A DNA stretch of 64,000 nucleotides from Azospirillum sp. TSH64 (GTDB taxonomy: Bacteria; Pseudomonadota; Alphaproteobacteria; Azospirillales; Azospirillaceae), in NCBI RefSeq assembly GCF_003116035.1, contig NZ_LGQW01000015.1, positions 3,112,897-3,176,896 on the forward strand. The letters are read 5' to 3'. The translations under genes were made by a program, and so were the position numbers. The notes under the pieces are model-generated. The model saw only the letters and a list, made by a program, of their open reading frames with translations, was not told the origin of the DNA and did not search any database. Below are positions 44,650 through 54,224 of the stretch, in pieces (the first letter of the stretch is position 1; each line of letters opens with the position of its first letter).

Positions 44650-45996
44650 CTATGGCACCGCCCGCTCCACCACGAACAGCAGGCCGGGAACCGGCACGCC
44701 CTTCTCCCGGCGCGGAGTGCAGGGCTCCATCAGGCGGATCGTGAACCCGGCCATGCGTGCAGTTTCCCGGACATAGCCCTCGGCATGGGCATACCGCCGG
44801 GTGGCGCCGAGGACAAAGGGATCGACCGCCGCTTCGTCGGCCAGACGCTCCACGGTCGCGGCGAAACTGCCTCCCGGCGCCAAAGCGCGGGCCGCCGCGG
44901 CGAAGACGGCTGCGAGATCGCCGATATAGACAAGGACATCGGCGGCGACCAGCAGGTCCCAGCCGCCGGGCGTCCGCTCCATCGCCTCCACCACGTCGCC
45001 GACACTCAACTCATCATAGAGCATGCGCTGGCGCGCCTTCTCGACCATCCTCGGCGACAGATCGACCCCGGCCAGATGTGCGGCAAGCGGTTTGAAGGTC
45101 ACCCCCGCCAGCCCGGTGCCACAGCCGAGATCGAGAATCCGCAATGCCGCGGCCCCGGGCATCGCCCGGTCGACCGCAGAGCGCAGCAGGTCCGGCGCCG
45201 CATAACCGAGCTTGCCGACCAGATCCTGATCGAAGCGGTCGGCATAGCGGTCGAACAGGGCGCGGACATAGGCGGCCGACAGGTCGGCTCCCTCCCCGGC
45301 TTCCAGGGCGGCGATCGACCGTTCGATCGCCGCCGCCTCTTCCCCCTCCGCGCGGTCCCGGGCGTGACGGAGGGCAGCCAGGGCCTTCACCGGTTCGCGA
45401 AGGACAAGCCAGTTGCGCCCCAACGCATGATGAACAGCCGGATCGCCCTCGTACCGGCGGGCGAGCGGCTGAAGCAGTTCGACCGCCGCCAGTGCATCGC
45501 CGGAAGCGGTCAGTGCGTCGGCCAGTGCCAGCACGGCATCGCGGTCGTTGGGGCGCAGAGCCACTGCCTCCCGGAACTCCTCCAACGCCTCGTCTGACCG
45601 GCCAAGTTCAGCGAGGCAGCGGCCGAGCCCGAGTCGGACCTGCGCCGAATCGCTGCGCTCCGCCGCCAGACTGTGGAAAAGCGCATGTGCAGCATCGATT
45701 TTGCCGCACTGCCGCAGCGCATCGGCAAGCATCGACCGCCATCCCCAGTTCCCCGGCTCAAGCGTGACGGCGCGCCGGAAACAGGCTGCGGCCTGCCCCG
45801 CCGGACCATGTCCGCCTTCGGCTTCGGCCAGTGCGGACCATGCTTCGCCGTTGGCGGGGTCGACAATGACGGTGGTACGGAATGCCAGCCCTGCACCGGC
45901 ATGATCCCCGGCATAGAGCCGGTCATATCCATCCCGGAACATTTGATCGAGATTGTAGATTTGCGGCTCGTCGCCGAAGGAGGGATCCGCTGACAC
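44650..45996 (-). CDS. TPR-repeat class I SAM-dependent methyltransferase
   Basis: 448 residues. The N-terminal tetratricopeptide repeats (about 20-230; A and L/Y heptad pattern, for example ALEEFREAVALRPNDRDAVLALAD) precede a methyltransferase domain (about 250-448) with motif I LRILDLGCGTGLAG, motif II around LLVAADVLVYIGDL and acidic loop GVDLSPRMVEKA. The GTG start at 45996 is chosen because GAGGAC sits 8 bases upstream; the frame continues to 46116 without support. TPRs suggest a protein substrate; the target is unknown. It is convergent with the PhoD-related gene. Confidence 0.85.
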   Translation of the reverse strand: MSADPSFGDEPQIYNLDQMFRDGYDRLYAGDHAGAGLAFRTTVIVDPANGEAWSALAEAEGGHGPAGQAAACFRRAVTLEPGNWGWRSMLADALRQCGKIDAAHALFHSLAAERSDSAQVRLGLGRCLAELGRSDEALEEFREAVALRPNDRDAVLALADALTASGDALAAVELLQPLARRYEGDPAVHHALGRNWLVLREPVKALAALRHARDRAEGEEAAAIERSIAALEAGEGADLSAAYVRALFDRYADRFDQDLVGKLGYAAPDLLRSAVDRAMPGAAALRILDLGCGTGLAGVTFKPLAAHLAGVDLSPRMVEKARQRMLYDELSVGDVVEAMERTPGGWDLLVAADVLVYIGDLAAVFAAAARALAPGGSFAATVERLADEAAVDPFVLGATRRYAHAEGYVRETARMAGFTIRLMEPCTPRREKGVPVPGLLFVVERAVP

Positions 45997-46584
45997 GGAT
46001 GAATGTCCTCTGGTGTCGGGCTTCGGCCAGGGAGATGCCGCCGGCCCGGAGAACCCGCCTCCGCCCGCCATCGGGCCGTCCCGGGCGACGCTGCGGCTCC
46101 GCCAATCCCCAGGCATCCGAGTCCCGGGAAATAAGGCGGCGGAGTTTACTGCCGCAACATGCTGCGCTGCGCAAGGGGGGAACGAAAATCCTTCCGAAGT
46201 GTGATTCCGGCGACACGCGGTCGCAGTAGCCCTATTTGCGGACCCTGTTCAAAAGGATAGCGGACCCAGCTTGGCTAACCCTATCGTTATCGCCGGGAAA
46301 TGTGGCAATTCAATGGCTTATTACCCATGTCGAAGGGCCTAAGCCGTCCGTTTCGGAGCCCGGCGTGACATCTGCCGGACGAAAGCTGTGGTATTACCAG
46401 GGTGCAAGCGGGTTGACGATGGATCAAATTTTTGGAAGTGTGGCCCCGGCGCCCAATTGGGAGGCGCTGAACATCTGGGTAGGAGGCGGTCGCCGTAAGC
46501 GACTCGGTGACCGGAACAACGGCCCCGCGCGGGGGGTCAAACAGCCGCCGTAGAACACGGGGCGACAGCAGAAGGAGGTTTGGG
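45997..46584. other. 588-base gene-free region
   Basis: The gap between the TPR-methyltransferase and the transglycosylase-like gene is less G+C-rich than its neighbours, with several A/T-rich stretches near 46230-46310 and 46410-46440. I find no convincing open frame, tRNA or strong terminator in it. It must carry both divergent promoters. A TTG-initiated frame at 46236-46553 was examined and rejected on codon use. Confidence 0.6.
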
Positions 46585-47274
46585 ATGCGGGGACGAAATC
46601 AGCGCGTAGGCGCCACAGGGTGTGGACGCTTCGCACTGGCTGCGGGACTGCTGACGGCTTCCATGGCTGTCCTGACCGTTTCCGGCACGGCCCAGGCCCA
46701 AAGCGCGACCCAGTCGAAGGAAAGCTGCGTCACCCACGCAGTGGAAGCCGAGCAGAAGCTAGGCATTCCGTCCGGCATGCTGGTCGCCATCGCCCTGATT
46801 GAGAGCGGCCAGGACGGCGCGCCCCACCCCTTCGCGATGAGCGTCCAGGGTCGCCCCTATTATGCCCGCAACGTCAGCGACGCTGCCCGCCACCTGCGCG
46901 ACCATCGCGGCCAGCTTCGCAGCAACACCTATGTCGGTTGCATGCAGCTTTCGGTCGCGTCTCACCGAGGCGAGTTCCAGCCGCTGGAAAAGATCGTCGA
47001 GCCGCGTGACAACGTGTTTTACGCCGGCCAGCTTCTCGTCCGCTTCCACGGCGAGGAAGGCAACTGGAAGACCGCGCTGACCCGCTACAACGGCAGCTCG
47101 GGCCGCCGCGCCCAGGCTTATGTCTGCAAGATCTGGCAGAGCCTGTCCGAACTGGACACGCAGAGCGCCAAGCTGCTCGCCTCCTCCCGTTGTGAAGACA
47201 GCGATCCCGTCAGTGTCGCCCCGCGCACCCGCCGCAGCTTCCGCAATGCCCAGCAGGTCGCGGCCATCAACTGA
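46585..47274 (+). CDS. Secreted lytic-transglycosylase-like protein
   Basis: 229 residues. A signal peptide (basic RGRNQRVG then LAAGLLTASMAVLTV, cleaved near AQAQ) is followed by an SLT/VirB1-like fold. The catalytic Glu is in AIALIESGQDG, with the Tyr/Gln core GCMQLSVASHRG and the RFHGEEGNWKTALTRYNGSS closing motif. It would cut peptidoglycan glycan strands. Paired Cys are at SCVTHAVEAEQ, GCMQ, VCKIW and RCEDS. The Shine-Dalgarno AAGGAGG is 7 bases before ATG 46585. Some motif positions deviate (for example GCMQLS for GLMQ), so substrate range is uncertain. Confidence 0.85.
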   Translation: MRGRNQRVGATGCGRFALAAGLLTASMAVLTVSGTAQAQSATQSKESCVTHAVEAEQKLGIPSGMLVAIALIESGQDGAPHPFAMSVQGRPYYARNVSDAARHLRDHRGQLRSNTYVGCMQLSVASHRGEFQPLEKIVEPRDNVFYAGQLLVRFHGEEGNWKTALTRYNGSSGRRAQAYVCKIWQSLSELDTQSAKLLASSRCEDSDPVSVAPRTRRSFRNAQQVAAIN

Positions 47275-47359
47275 CAGCCGACCAACCGATAGCCGTGCTG
47301 CGTGAAGGCAGCCGTGAGAGCGCTGGCGCGGCGCTGTCGGATCGGGTAAACCCCGACGC

Positions 47360-48202
47360 ATGAACTACCGCCATATCTTCCATGCCGGCAACCCGGCCGA
47401 CGTGATGAAGCACGCCGTCCTGGCGCTGATCCTGGATCATCTGCGCGCCAAGCCGGCGCCTTTCTGCGTGCTCGACACTCACGCCGGGATCGGCCGCTAC
47501 GACCTGACGTCCGAAGCGGCCCGCAAGACGGCGGAGAGCGACGAGGGCATTGGCCGGCTGTTCGGCCATTCCCTTCCGCACCCTGCCCTGGCACCCTATC
47601 TCGGCGCCGTGCAGGCGCTGAACCCGGACGGGGCTCTGCGCTGGTACCCCGGTTCCCCCCGCGTCGCCCGCGCGGCCCTGCGCCCGCAGGACCGCATGGT
47701 GCTGGTGGAGCTGCACCCTGACGACGCCCACACACTGAAGGCCGAATTCGCCGGAGACCGCGCCGTCGCCGTCCATCAGTCGGATGCCTACGCAGCGCTG
47801 AAGGCCCATCTTCCGCCCAAGGAAAAGCGCGGGCTGGTCCTGATCGACCCGCCCTTCGAGCAGCCAGACGAGTTCGCCCGCATGGCGGAAGGGCTGGCGC
47901 TGGCGCACCGCCGCTGGTCCACCGGCATCTTCGCCCTGTGGTATCCGATCAAGGAACGCGCGGCTGTCTGGCGGTTCCAGGATGCGGTGGAGAAGACCGG
48001 CATTCCGAAAGTGCTGATCGCCGAACTGACCTGGCACCCCGAAGACACCCATCTTCGGCTGAACGGCTCCGGTCTCCTGATCGTCAATCCGCCCTGGCAA
48101 CTCGACGAGACGCTCAAGGCGATGCTGCCGGCCCTGCACGACGCCCTGCCTTCCACCGGCGGCGGCACGGCGGTCAGCTGGCTGACGCCCGAGGCGTCGT
48201 AA
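47360..48202 (+). CDS. rlmJ: 23S rRNA (adenine(2030)-N6)-methyltransferase
   Basis: 280 residues. It starts MNYRHIFHAGNPADVMKH, the signature N-terminus of RlmJ. SAM binding is near VLDTHAGIGRYDL, and the adenine-N6 catalytic motif is LIDPPFEQPDEF (DPPF). A base modification of 23S rRNA in the large subunit is expected. Follows the transglycosylase gene by 85 bases, and no terminator is seen between them. Confidence 0.95.
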   Translation: MNYRHIFHAGNPADVMKHAVLALILDHLRAKPAPFCVLDTHAGIGRYDLTSEAARKTAESDEGIGRLFGHSLPHPALAPYLGAVQALNPDGALRWYPGSPRVARAALRPQDRMVLVELHPDDAHTLKAEFAGDRAVAVHQSDAYAALKAHLPPKEKRGLVLIDPPFEQPDEFARMAEGLALAHRRWSTGIFALWYPIKERAAVWRFQDAVEKTGIPKVLIAELTWHPEDTHLRLNGSGLLIVNPPWQLDETLKAMLPALHDALPSTGGGTAVSWLTPEAS

Positions 48203-48239
48203 GGAAAGCCAATTCGGGGGAAAGCCGGTCCAAGCGCAG

Positions 48240-48269
48240 AAAAAACCCCGGTCCTGTCGGGCCGGGGTT
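48240..48269 (-). terminator. Terminator of the phasin gene
   Basis: Inverted repeat AACCCCGG / CCGGGGTT with a 10-base loop. Leftward, it is followed by TTTTTT (48245-48240 on the minus strand), a standard intrinsic terminator. Located between the convergent rlmJ and phasin genes. Confidence 0.88.
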
Positions 48270-48326
48270 CAGTCAGGATGGAGACCGTTCGTTATCGATG
48301 ACGTGCCGTCATCGGCGGCGCGGTGG

Positions 48327-48989
48327 TCAGAACCGGCGCTCCGCCTGCTGTGCCGCACCTTCCAGTCGGGCATTCAGCTTGCCGATGGCGGTGTTGGCGG
48401 TGTTGGCCGACAATTCGGAGATTTTCACGCTGCGGCTGAGGACCAGTTGCATGTTGTCCTTCAGCATGCGGCTCTGCGCGGCGTAGAAATCGGGGACGCT
48501 CCGGCTGCGCATCAGGGCGTTCATGCCCTCCGCGTTGCGGGAAGCGACCTCCTGGGCCAACCCCATCCATTCACGCCAGGCATTTTGGAGACCGTCGGCC
48601 AGCACGCTGCTGCACTGGGCCATGACGTCCATGGTCTCACGAGTCTGGCTCGCGACCTCGCCCTGGGCTTCCTTGGACAGGCCCAGAGCGCGCTGGAACT
48701 GCTCCGACGTACGGCCGGCGGCATCGGTGGCGGAACCCATCGCCGACCTGGCGGCTTCCGCGCCACGGCGGGTCATGTCGGCCCCGGCATCCATCGCCCT
48801 CTGTCCGGCATCCAGACCGGCATCGGCAGCGTGGACTCCCGTTTCCGTCGCGGCTCCACCGATCGAGCGCGCGGCATCGGCGGCGCGGCGGGTGGTGGTC
48901 TCGCCGGCGCGCGTCAGATCGTCGAGCGCGCCCCTCGCCAGATCGGCGGTGTCGCGCACACCGGGTGTGGTGTCCTTGTCCATAGCCAT
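48327..48989 (-). CDS. Phasin-family protein
   Basis: 220 residues. An Ala-rich helical N-terminal part with 11-residue-like repeats (TRRAADAARSIGGA, AGADMTRRGAEAARSA) precedes a phasin domain (about 130-215: TRETMDVMAQCSSVLADGL, AQSRMLKDNMQLVLSRS). Phasins coat polyhydroxyalkanoate granules. AGGAG lies 9 bases before ATG 48989. The frame extends to 49064 without support. No phaC/phaA neighbours here. Ends at a clear terminator. Confidence 0.88.
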   Translation of the reverse strand: MAMDKDTTPGVRDTADLARGALDDLTRAGETTTRRAADAARSIGGAATETGVHAADAGLDAGQRAMDAGADMTRRGAEAARSAMGSATDAAGRTSEQFQRALGLSKEAQGEVASQTRETMDVMAQCSSVLADGLQNAWREWMGLAQEVASRNAEGMNALMRSRSVPDFYAAQSRMLKDNMQLVLSRSVKISELSANTANTAIGKLNARLEGAAQQAERRF

Positions 48990-49226
48990 GCGGGATGCTC
49001 CTCGAATATTTTCGTCCGGGATGACGCTTCGTCCCATATCTCGCGTCGGCCATTTATGCTGCACCGCCGAACGAGTTCATTCCTATAACACCAGGAAAAC
49101 AGAACGTTCCAGGACGCAAAATAATAGCGCCGCACACTTTCTTTCGAGGTATGCGATATTTTGAAATCGAACTGTCTTTTGTGTGAAACAGTTCTTATTC
49201 GATTTGATCCATCTTAATCAGCGCCG

Positions 49227-50222
49227 TTATCCGGAGCGGCTCTGCTTTCCAAACCGCGCCTGAATTTCCCCGGCAATGCCGCGGCGGAAGACCAGCACGC
49301 AAACGACGAAGATGCAACCGATCACCACCGGCACGGGAAGGCTTGTCGCCGCCAGATAATTCTCCAGTGTCACCACCAGAGCAGCTCCGATCACCGGCCC
49401 GGTCAGCGTGCCCATGCCGCCCAGCAGCGTCATCAGCACCACCTCGCCCGACATCTGCCACGTGACGTCGGTCAGCGTCGCCAATTGGAACACAATCGCC
49501 TTGGTGCCACCGGCCAGCCCGGCCAGCGTCGCCGACAGGACGAAGGCCATCAGCTTGTAACGCTCGGTGCGGTAGCCCAGGGAAATCGCGCGCGGTTCGT
49601 TTTCGCGGATCGCCTTCAGCACCTGCCCGAAGGGCGAATGCACGGTCCGCCAGATGATGGCAAAGCCGATCAGGAAAACGCCCAGCACCGTATAGTACAT
49701 CGCCAGCGGGTTGTTCAGGTCGAAGACTTCGAACAGCACGCCGCGCGGAACCGCCTGGATGCCATCCTCGCCATGGGTAAAGGGCAATTGCAGGGCGAGG
49801 AAGAACACCATCTGGCTCAGCGCCAGCGTGATCATGGCGAAATAGATGCCCTGGCGACGGATCGCGATGCTGCCGAACAGGATGCCGAGGAACGCCGAGG
49901 CCGCGGTGCCAAGCAGAATCCCCAGTTCCGGCGACAGTCCCCACACCTTTACCGTATGGGCTGTGACATAGGCGGCGCTTCCGAAGAAGGCGGCGTGACC
50001 GAAGCTGAGCAGACCGCCGAAGCCGATCAGCAGGTTGAAGGCACAGGCGAACAGGGCGAAACACAGCACCTTCATCAGGAAGACGGGATAGAGCAGAAAG
50101 GGAACCGCCAGCAGCGCCACCAGCACGGCAAGGGCGCCGACCCGCGCCAGCGTCGACCCTGCAGCCGGCGCATGCACGGCCTTCCCGGATGCCTGGACGC
50201 CGCTTTGCGAATGAAGGCTCAT
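49227..50222 (-). CDS. livM: Branched-chain amino acid ABC transporter permease LivM
   Basis: 331 residues, inner-membrane permease with about 9-10 hydrophobic helices. LIGFGGLLSFGHAAFFGSAA is the LivM/UrtC-type motif. RENEPRAISLGYRTERYKLM includes the cytoplasmic EAA-like contact for the ATPase. It follows livH by 4 bases. The 237 bases after its stop to the phasin hold no ATPase gene. Confidence 0.94.
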   Translation of the reverse strand: MSLHSQSGVQASGKAVHAPAAGSTLARVGALAVLVALLAVPFLLYPVFLMKVLCFALFACAFNLLIGFGGLLSFGHAAFFGSAAYVTAHTVKVWGLSPELGILLGTAASAFLGILFGSIAIRRQGIYFAMITLALSQMVFFLALQLPFTHGEDGIQAVPRGVLFEVFDLNNPLAMYYTVLGVFLIGFAIIWRTVHSPFGQVLKAIRENEPRAISLGYRTERYKLMAFVLSATLAGLAGGTKAIVFQLATLTDVTWQMSGEVVLMTLLGGMGTLTGPVIGAALVVTLENYLAATSLPVPVVIGCIFVVCVLVFRRGIAGEIQARFGKQSRSG

Positions 50223-50226
50223 GCGC

Positions 50227-51117
50227 TCACCTCTCCCGTCCGAACAAGCCGGCTGGCTTGATCATCAGCACCACCGCCATGATGACGAAGACCACGATGT
50301 TGGAGGCCTCCGGGTAGAACACCTTGGTCAGCCCCTCCAGCAGGCCAAGCCCATAACCGGTCAGCACGGCACCCAGGATCGACCCCATGCCGCCGATCAC
50401 CACCACGGCGAAGACCACGATGATCAGGTTCGATCCCATCAGCGGCGACACCTGGTAGATCGGCGCCGCCAGCACGCCGGCAAGCCCGGCCAACGCCACG
50501 CCGAAGGCGTAGGTCAGCGTGATCATCCGCGGGACATTGATGCCGAAGGCCTGGACCAGCACCGGATTTTCCGTCGCCGCGCGCAGATAGGCGCCCAGCT
50601 TCGTCTTCTCGATGGCGATCCAGGTGCTGATACAGACAATCAGGGAGGCGACGACCACCCAGCCGCGATAGTTGGGCAGGAACATGAAGCCGAGATTCTG
50701 CCCGCCCTTCAGCGCGTCGGGGATGGGGTAAGGCTGCCCCGAGACGCCATACTGGTGGCGGAACGCGCCCTCGACGATCAGCGCCAGCCCGAACGTCAGC
50801 AGCAGGCCGTAGAGATGGTCCAGCTTGTAAAGCCGCGACAGCAGCGTTTTTTCCAGAACCACCCCGAACAGCCCGACGACCAGCGGCGCCAGCAGCAGCG
50901 CCCACCAGTAACCGATGCCAAGCTGGGTCAGCAGCAGCCACGCGACGAAAGCGCCCATCATGTAAAGCGCGCCATGGGCGAAGTTGATGACGTTCAACAT
51001 GCCGAAGATCACCGCCAGCCCAAGGCTGAGCAGCGCGTAAAACGATCCGTTGATCAACCCCAGCAGAAGCTGGCCGAACAGCGCCTGGGGCGGAATGCCG
51101 AAAATCGTTCCCATCAT
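50227..51117 (-). CDS. livH: Branched-chain amino acid ABC transporter permease LivH
   Basis: 296 residues, hydrophobic throughout. LINGSFYALLSLGLAVIFGM and NVINFAHGALYMMGAF are the family hallmarks, with the ATPase-contact loop RAATENPVLVQAFGIN. Start chosen at ATG 51117 (MMGTIFG) because GGGGAGAG is placed about 8 bases upstream; ATG 51141 is also in frame. Downstream livM is only 4 bases away, giving tight cotranscription. Confidence 0.94.
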   Translation of the reverse strand: MMGTIFGIPPQALFGQLLLGLINGSFYALLSLGLAVIFGMLNVINFAHGALYMMGAFVAWLLLTQLGIGYWWALLLAPLVVGLFGVVLEKTLLSRLYKLDHLYGLLLTFGLALIVEGAFRHQYGVSGQPYPIPDALKGGQNLGFMFLPNYRGWVVVASLIVCISTWIAIEKTKLGAYLRAATENPVLVQAFGINVPRMITLTYAFGVALAGLAGVLAAPIYQVSPLMGSNLIIVVFAVVVIGGMGSILGAVLTGYGLGLLEGLTKVFYPEASNIVVFVIMAVVLMIKPAGLFGRER

Positions 51118-51233
51118 GAGCGTCGCTCTCCCCAACGGCATCCCCGCCGAACCGGTCCCCCAGGACCGCCGCGGCGGGGATCCCGCTCCGTCACGTCATG
51201 GCTTTGTGCTGGCCGGCCATCAGTTCGGCACCG

Positions 51234-52463
51234 TCATTTCGGCAGCTTGCAGCCGCTCTCCTCGAGGCTTGCGAAGGCTTCCTTGCCGGGGATGGTGCGT
51301 AGGATCTGGTAATAGTCCCAAGCACCCTTCGATTCGGACGGCTTCTTCACGCGGGCCAGATACATATCGTGGACCATGCGGCCGTTCGGCAGGATGGTGC
51401 CGTTCTTGGCGAACATGTCGTTGACCGGCATCTCCTTCATCTTGGCGGCGACGGCCGGGCCGTCGTCGGTCCCTGCGGCCTCGATGGCTTTCAGATAATG
51501 ACGGACGGCGGAATAGCTGCCGGCCTGCACCATCGTCGGCATCTTGCCGTAGCGGTCGAAGAACTTCTTGGACCAGGCGCGCGATTCGTCGTCGCGGTCC
51601 CAATAGAAGCCGGTGGTCAGCACCAGATCCTGGGCGACCTGAAGCCCCAGCGCGTGCACGTCGGACAGGAAGATCAGCAGGCCGGCAAGCTTCTGCTGGC
51701 CACCCTGCGTCAGGCCGAACTCCGACGCCTGCTTGATCGAGGTGATGGTGTCGCCGCCGGCATTGGCGAGGCCGACGATCTTGGCGCCCGACGCCTGCGC
51801 CTGGAGCAGGAAGGAGGAGAAGTCGGCGGAGTTCAGCGGCGCCTTCACCGAACCGACGACCTTGCCGCCTGCCTTCTTCACCTCGACCGAGGTGTCGGCC
51901 TCCAGCTGATGGCCGAAGGCATAGTCGGCTGTTATGAAGAACCAGCTGTCGCCGCCCTCCTTCACCATCGCCTGACCGGTGCCGACGGCCAGAGCGTGGG
52001 TGTCGTAGGGCCAGTGGAAGCCGGTGGGGGAACAGGCGTCGCCGGTCAGACGCGAAGTGGCCGGACCTTCCATCAGGAAGATCTTCTTCTTCTCCTTGGT
52101 CACTTCCTGTACGGCCAGTGCCACGCCGGAATTGGGCACGTCGACGATCACATCGACGCCGTCCTGGTCGATCCATTGGCGGGCGAGGTTGGCACCGATG
52201 TCCGGCTTGTTCTGGTGGTCGGCAGAGATGATCTCGATGGGCTTTCCGAGAATCTTGTTGCCGAACTCCTCCGCCGCCATGCGGGCGGCAATGACCGATC
52301 CCTCGCCGCCGAGGTCGGCATAGAGGCCCGAACGGTCATTCAGCACACCGATCTTGACCATGTCGCCGGACAGCTTGCCCTGCTGGGCCAAGGCAGGCCC
52401 GGTGGACGCGACACCGATCGTCAGGGCAGCAAGGGCGGCACCGGCCAGAAGACGTGCGATCAT
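51234..52463 (-). CDS. Periplasmic substrate-binding protein of branched-chain amino acid / amide ABC transporter
   Basis: 409 residues (Peripla_BP_6). A signal peptide (MIARLLAGAALAALTIGV, cleaved near ALAQ) is followed by the type I binding fold: VKIGVLNDRSGLYADLGGEG, ADHQNKPDIGANLARQW, SWFFITADYAFGHQLE. The C-terminal Cys in SGCKLP is conserved in this subgroup. A strong site GGAGGAA before ATG 52463. First gene of the leftward operon with livH and livM. The ligand (an amino acid, urea or amide) cannot be fixed from sequence alone. Confidence 0.92.
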   Translation of the reverse strand: MIARLLAGAALAALTIGVASTGPALAQQGKLSGDMVKIGVLNDRSGLYADLGGEGSVIAARMAAEEFGNKILGKPIEIISADHQNKPDIGANLARQWIDQDGVDVIVDVPNSGVALAVQEVTKEKKKIFLMEGPATSRLTGDACSPTGFHWPYDTHALAVGTGQAMVKEGGDSWFFITADYAFGHQLEADTSVEVKKAGGKVVGSVKAPLNSADFSSFLLQAQASGAKIVGLANAGGDTITSIKQASEFGLTQGGQQKLAGLLIFLSDVHALGLQVAQDLVLTTGFYWDRDDESRAWSKKFFDRYGKMPTMVQAGSYSAVRHYLKAIEAAGTDDGPAVAAKMKEMPVNDMFAKNGTILPNGRMVHDMYLARVKKPSESKGAWDYYQILRTIPGKEAFASLEESGCKLPK

Positions 52464-52687
52464 GCGTGAATTCCTCCCCCTCAGCGTTGCATTGCGCATA
52501 GTGCGGGCGCCCGTCCGGATTGGATCGCTCGGATCTTTTTGTCCGGCGGGTCCCGGACGGTCGTTCCGGCCTGTCCATTTGGTTTCATCGGAAACCGTCA
52601 GACCGTGCGCGCCGTCCATTCCCGTCCACTATGCAGGGGCATCGTCTTGTACGGAAAGCTGAATTTCAGCTTCACAAACAATTTTCA

Positions 52688-53980
52688 TCAAGGGTCGGCC
52701 GAAACACCCGCTTTTTCCATTCGGCGGTGTATGGAGGCGTCCGCCGGCGGTTCGGCGGACCGCCGGCGGCGGTCGATCCGCTGCATGATCGGCGTCACCG
52801 TGGTGCCGTGAACGAGAATCGAGAGAAGCACGATCAACCCGGTGATCGCCCACAGCGCGTTCGGCACATCGAATTCCGCGGCGTTCAGCGCATAGGCGAT
52901 GTAATAGATGCTGCCCATGCCGCGGATGCCGAAGAAACCGATGGCCAGCTTCTCGCCGACCGGCATCGCCACGCCTGTCAGCCCGACCACCCCTGCCACC
53001 GGACGCACCAGAAGCAGGATGACCACCGCCGCACCCACGGCGCTCCAGGACAGGGCGTCGATCAGGCCATGCGCAATCGTCCCGCCGAACAGCACCAGCA
53101 TGATCATCATCATAAGTCGCTCGGTCTGCTCGACGAAGTCGTGCAGGCGCTCGTGATATTCACTGTTGCGCTCCGCGTCGCGCAGGGCGAGCGCGGCGAC
53201 GAAGACGGCGACGAAACCGTATCCGCTGGCCAGCTCCGTCAGGCCATAGGCGATCAGCGTGATGCCGAGCGATACGAACCCGTCACCGGTCCGTGACAGG
53301 TTGGCCCGGTTCGGCACCCGAAAAGTGACATAGCCGAGGAACCGCCCGACCAGCCAACCGACACCGACTCCGGCAATCAGCTTCCAGACCACGTCCAGCA
53401 GCACCCAATGTTCCAGCAGGTTCCAGGGCGGGTTCCCGTTGAGCAGAGCCACCCCGATGGCGAGATGGACGAAGGGAAAGGCCAGACCGTCATTCAGCCC
53501 GGCTTCGGACGTCAGGCTGAACCGGATCTCGTCCTCCTCCCCCGATTTCGGCGGGCCAACCTGGATGTCGGAGGCGAGGACCGGATCGGTCGGCGCCAAA
53601 GCCGCCCCCAGCAGAATCGAGGCCGGGAGTGGAAAATCGAGCCAGTACCAGCCGATCAGGGCGATCATGAAAATCGACAAGGGCATGGTGATGCCCAGCA
53701 GGCGCCACGTGATGATCCAGCGCCGCCAACCGATGCGGCGGTCCAGCTTCAACCCCGCACCCATCAGGGAAATAATGACGATCAGTTCCGTCAGCCGCTC
53801 GGTCGCTTCCGGAAAGGCCAGCGGCTCGGGGTTTTCCAGTTCCAGCGTTCCGAAGACCAGAAAGCCCAAACCGACGCAGATGATCGGCAGGGAAAGCGGC
53901 AATTCCCTCAGGACCATCGGTAGCCACGCCACCAGCAGGATCAGGAATCCCAGCCCCACCAACATGACCGTGTAAGACAT
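52688..53980 (-). CDS. CPA1-type Na+(K+)/H+ antiporter
   Basis: 430 residues with about 12 membrane helices. LAPTDPVLASDIQVG and the ion-translocation pair TSEAGLNDGLAFPF are the CPA1 signatures, and GFFGIRGMGSIYYIAYA marks a late helix. It exchanges monovalent cations for protons across the inner membrane, giving pH or salt tolerance. The start ATG 53980 is chosen because the first helix begins within residues 1-25. About 224 bases separate it from the livK-type gene upstream. Confidence 0.9.
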   Translation of the reverse strand: MSYTVMLVGLGFLILLVAWLPMVLRELPLSLPIICVGLGFLVFGTLELENPEPLAFPEATERLTELIVIISLMGAGLKLDRRIGWRRWIITWRLLGITMPLSIFMIALIGWYWLDFPLPASILLGAALAPTDPVLASDIQVGPPKSGEEDEIRFSLTSEAGLNDGLAFPFVHLAIGVALLNGNPPWNLLEHWVLLDVVWKLIAGVGVGWLVGRFLGYVTFRVPNRANLSRTGDGFVSLGITLIAYGLTELASGYGFVAVFVAALALRDAERNSEYHERLHDFVEQTERLMMMIMLVLFGGTIAHGLIDALSWSAVGAAVVILLLVRPVAGVVGLTGVAMPVGEKLAIGFFGIRGMGSIYYIAYALNAAEFDVPNALWAITGLIVLLSILVHGTTVTPIMQRIDRRRRSAEPPADASIHRRMEKAGVSADP

Positions 53981-54224
53981 GCGCCGCCCATTGCCATGAT
54001 CGCTCCGGCACGGCAAGAGGGCCGCGCCAAGGCCAATCCACGACAACGCATGAAGTCGCGAATGGGTTCAGCTCACACGCAAGAAGGCTTGCGGAATGGA
54101 CGGTGAAGGTGCCGGCTCAATCGGTCTCGCTTCCCTGCCCCGACTGTAAGGCCGCAATGGGAAGCTTGAACCCGATGCCGCCCGCGGGAGCCGGAACCGC
54201 GGGGGCCGTCGCAAAATCGGCCGG

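Noticed and set aside
46236..46553. A TTG-initiated frame of 105 codons before the transglycosylase-like gene
   Set aside because: Third-position base use is unlike neighbouring genes (many A/T-ending codons), there is no ribosome site, and no family motif. It looks like ordinary intergenic DNA.
49087..49110. GGAAC...TGTT boxes on the minus strand upstream of the phasin gene
   Set aside because: The spacer is only 15 bases, outside the 16-17 of the EcfG consensus, so I did not list it as a promoter, although phasins are often stress-controlled.
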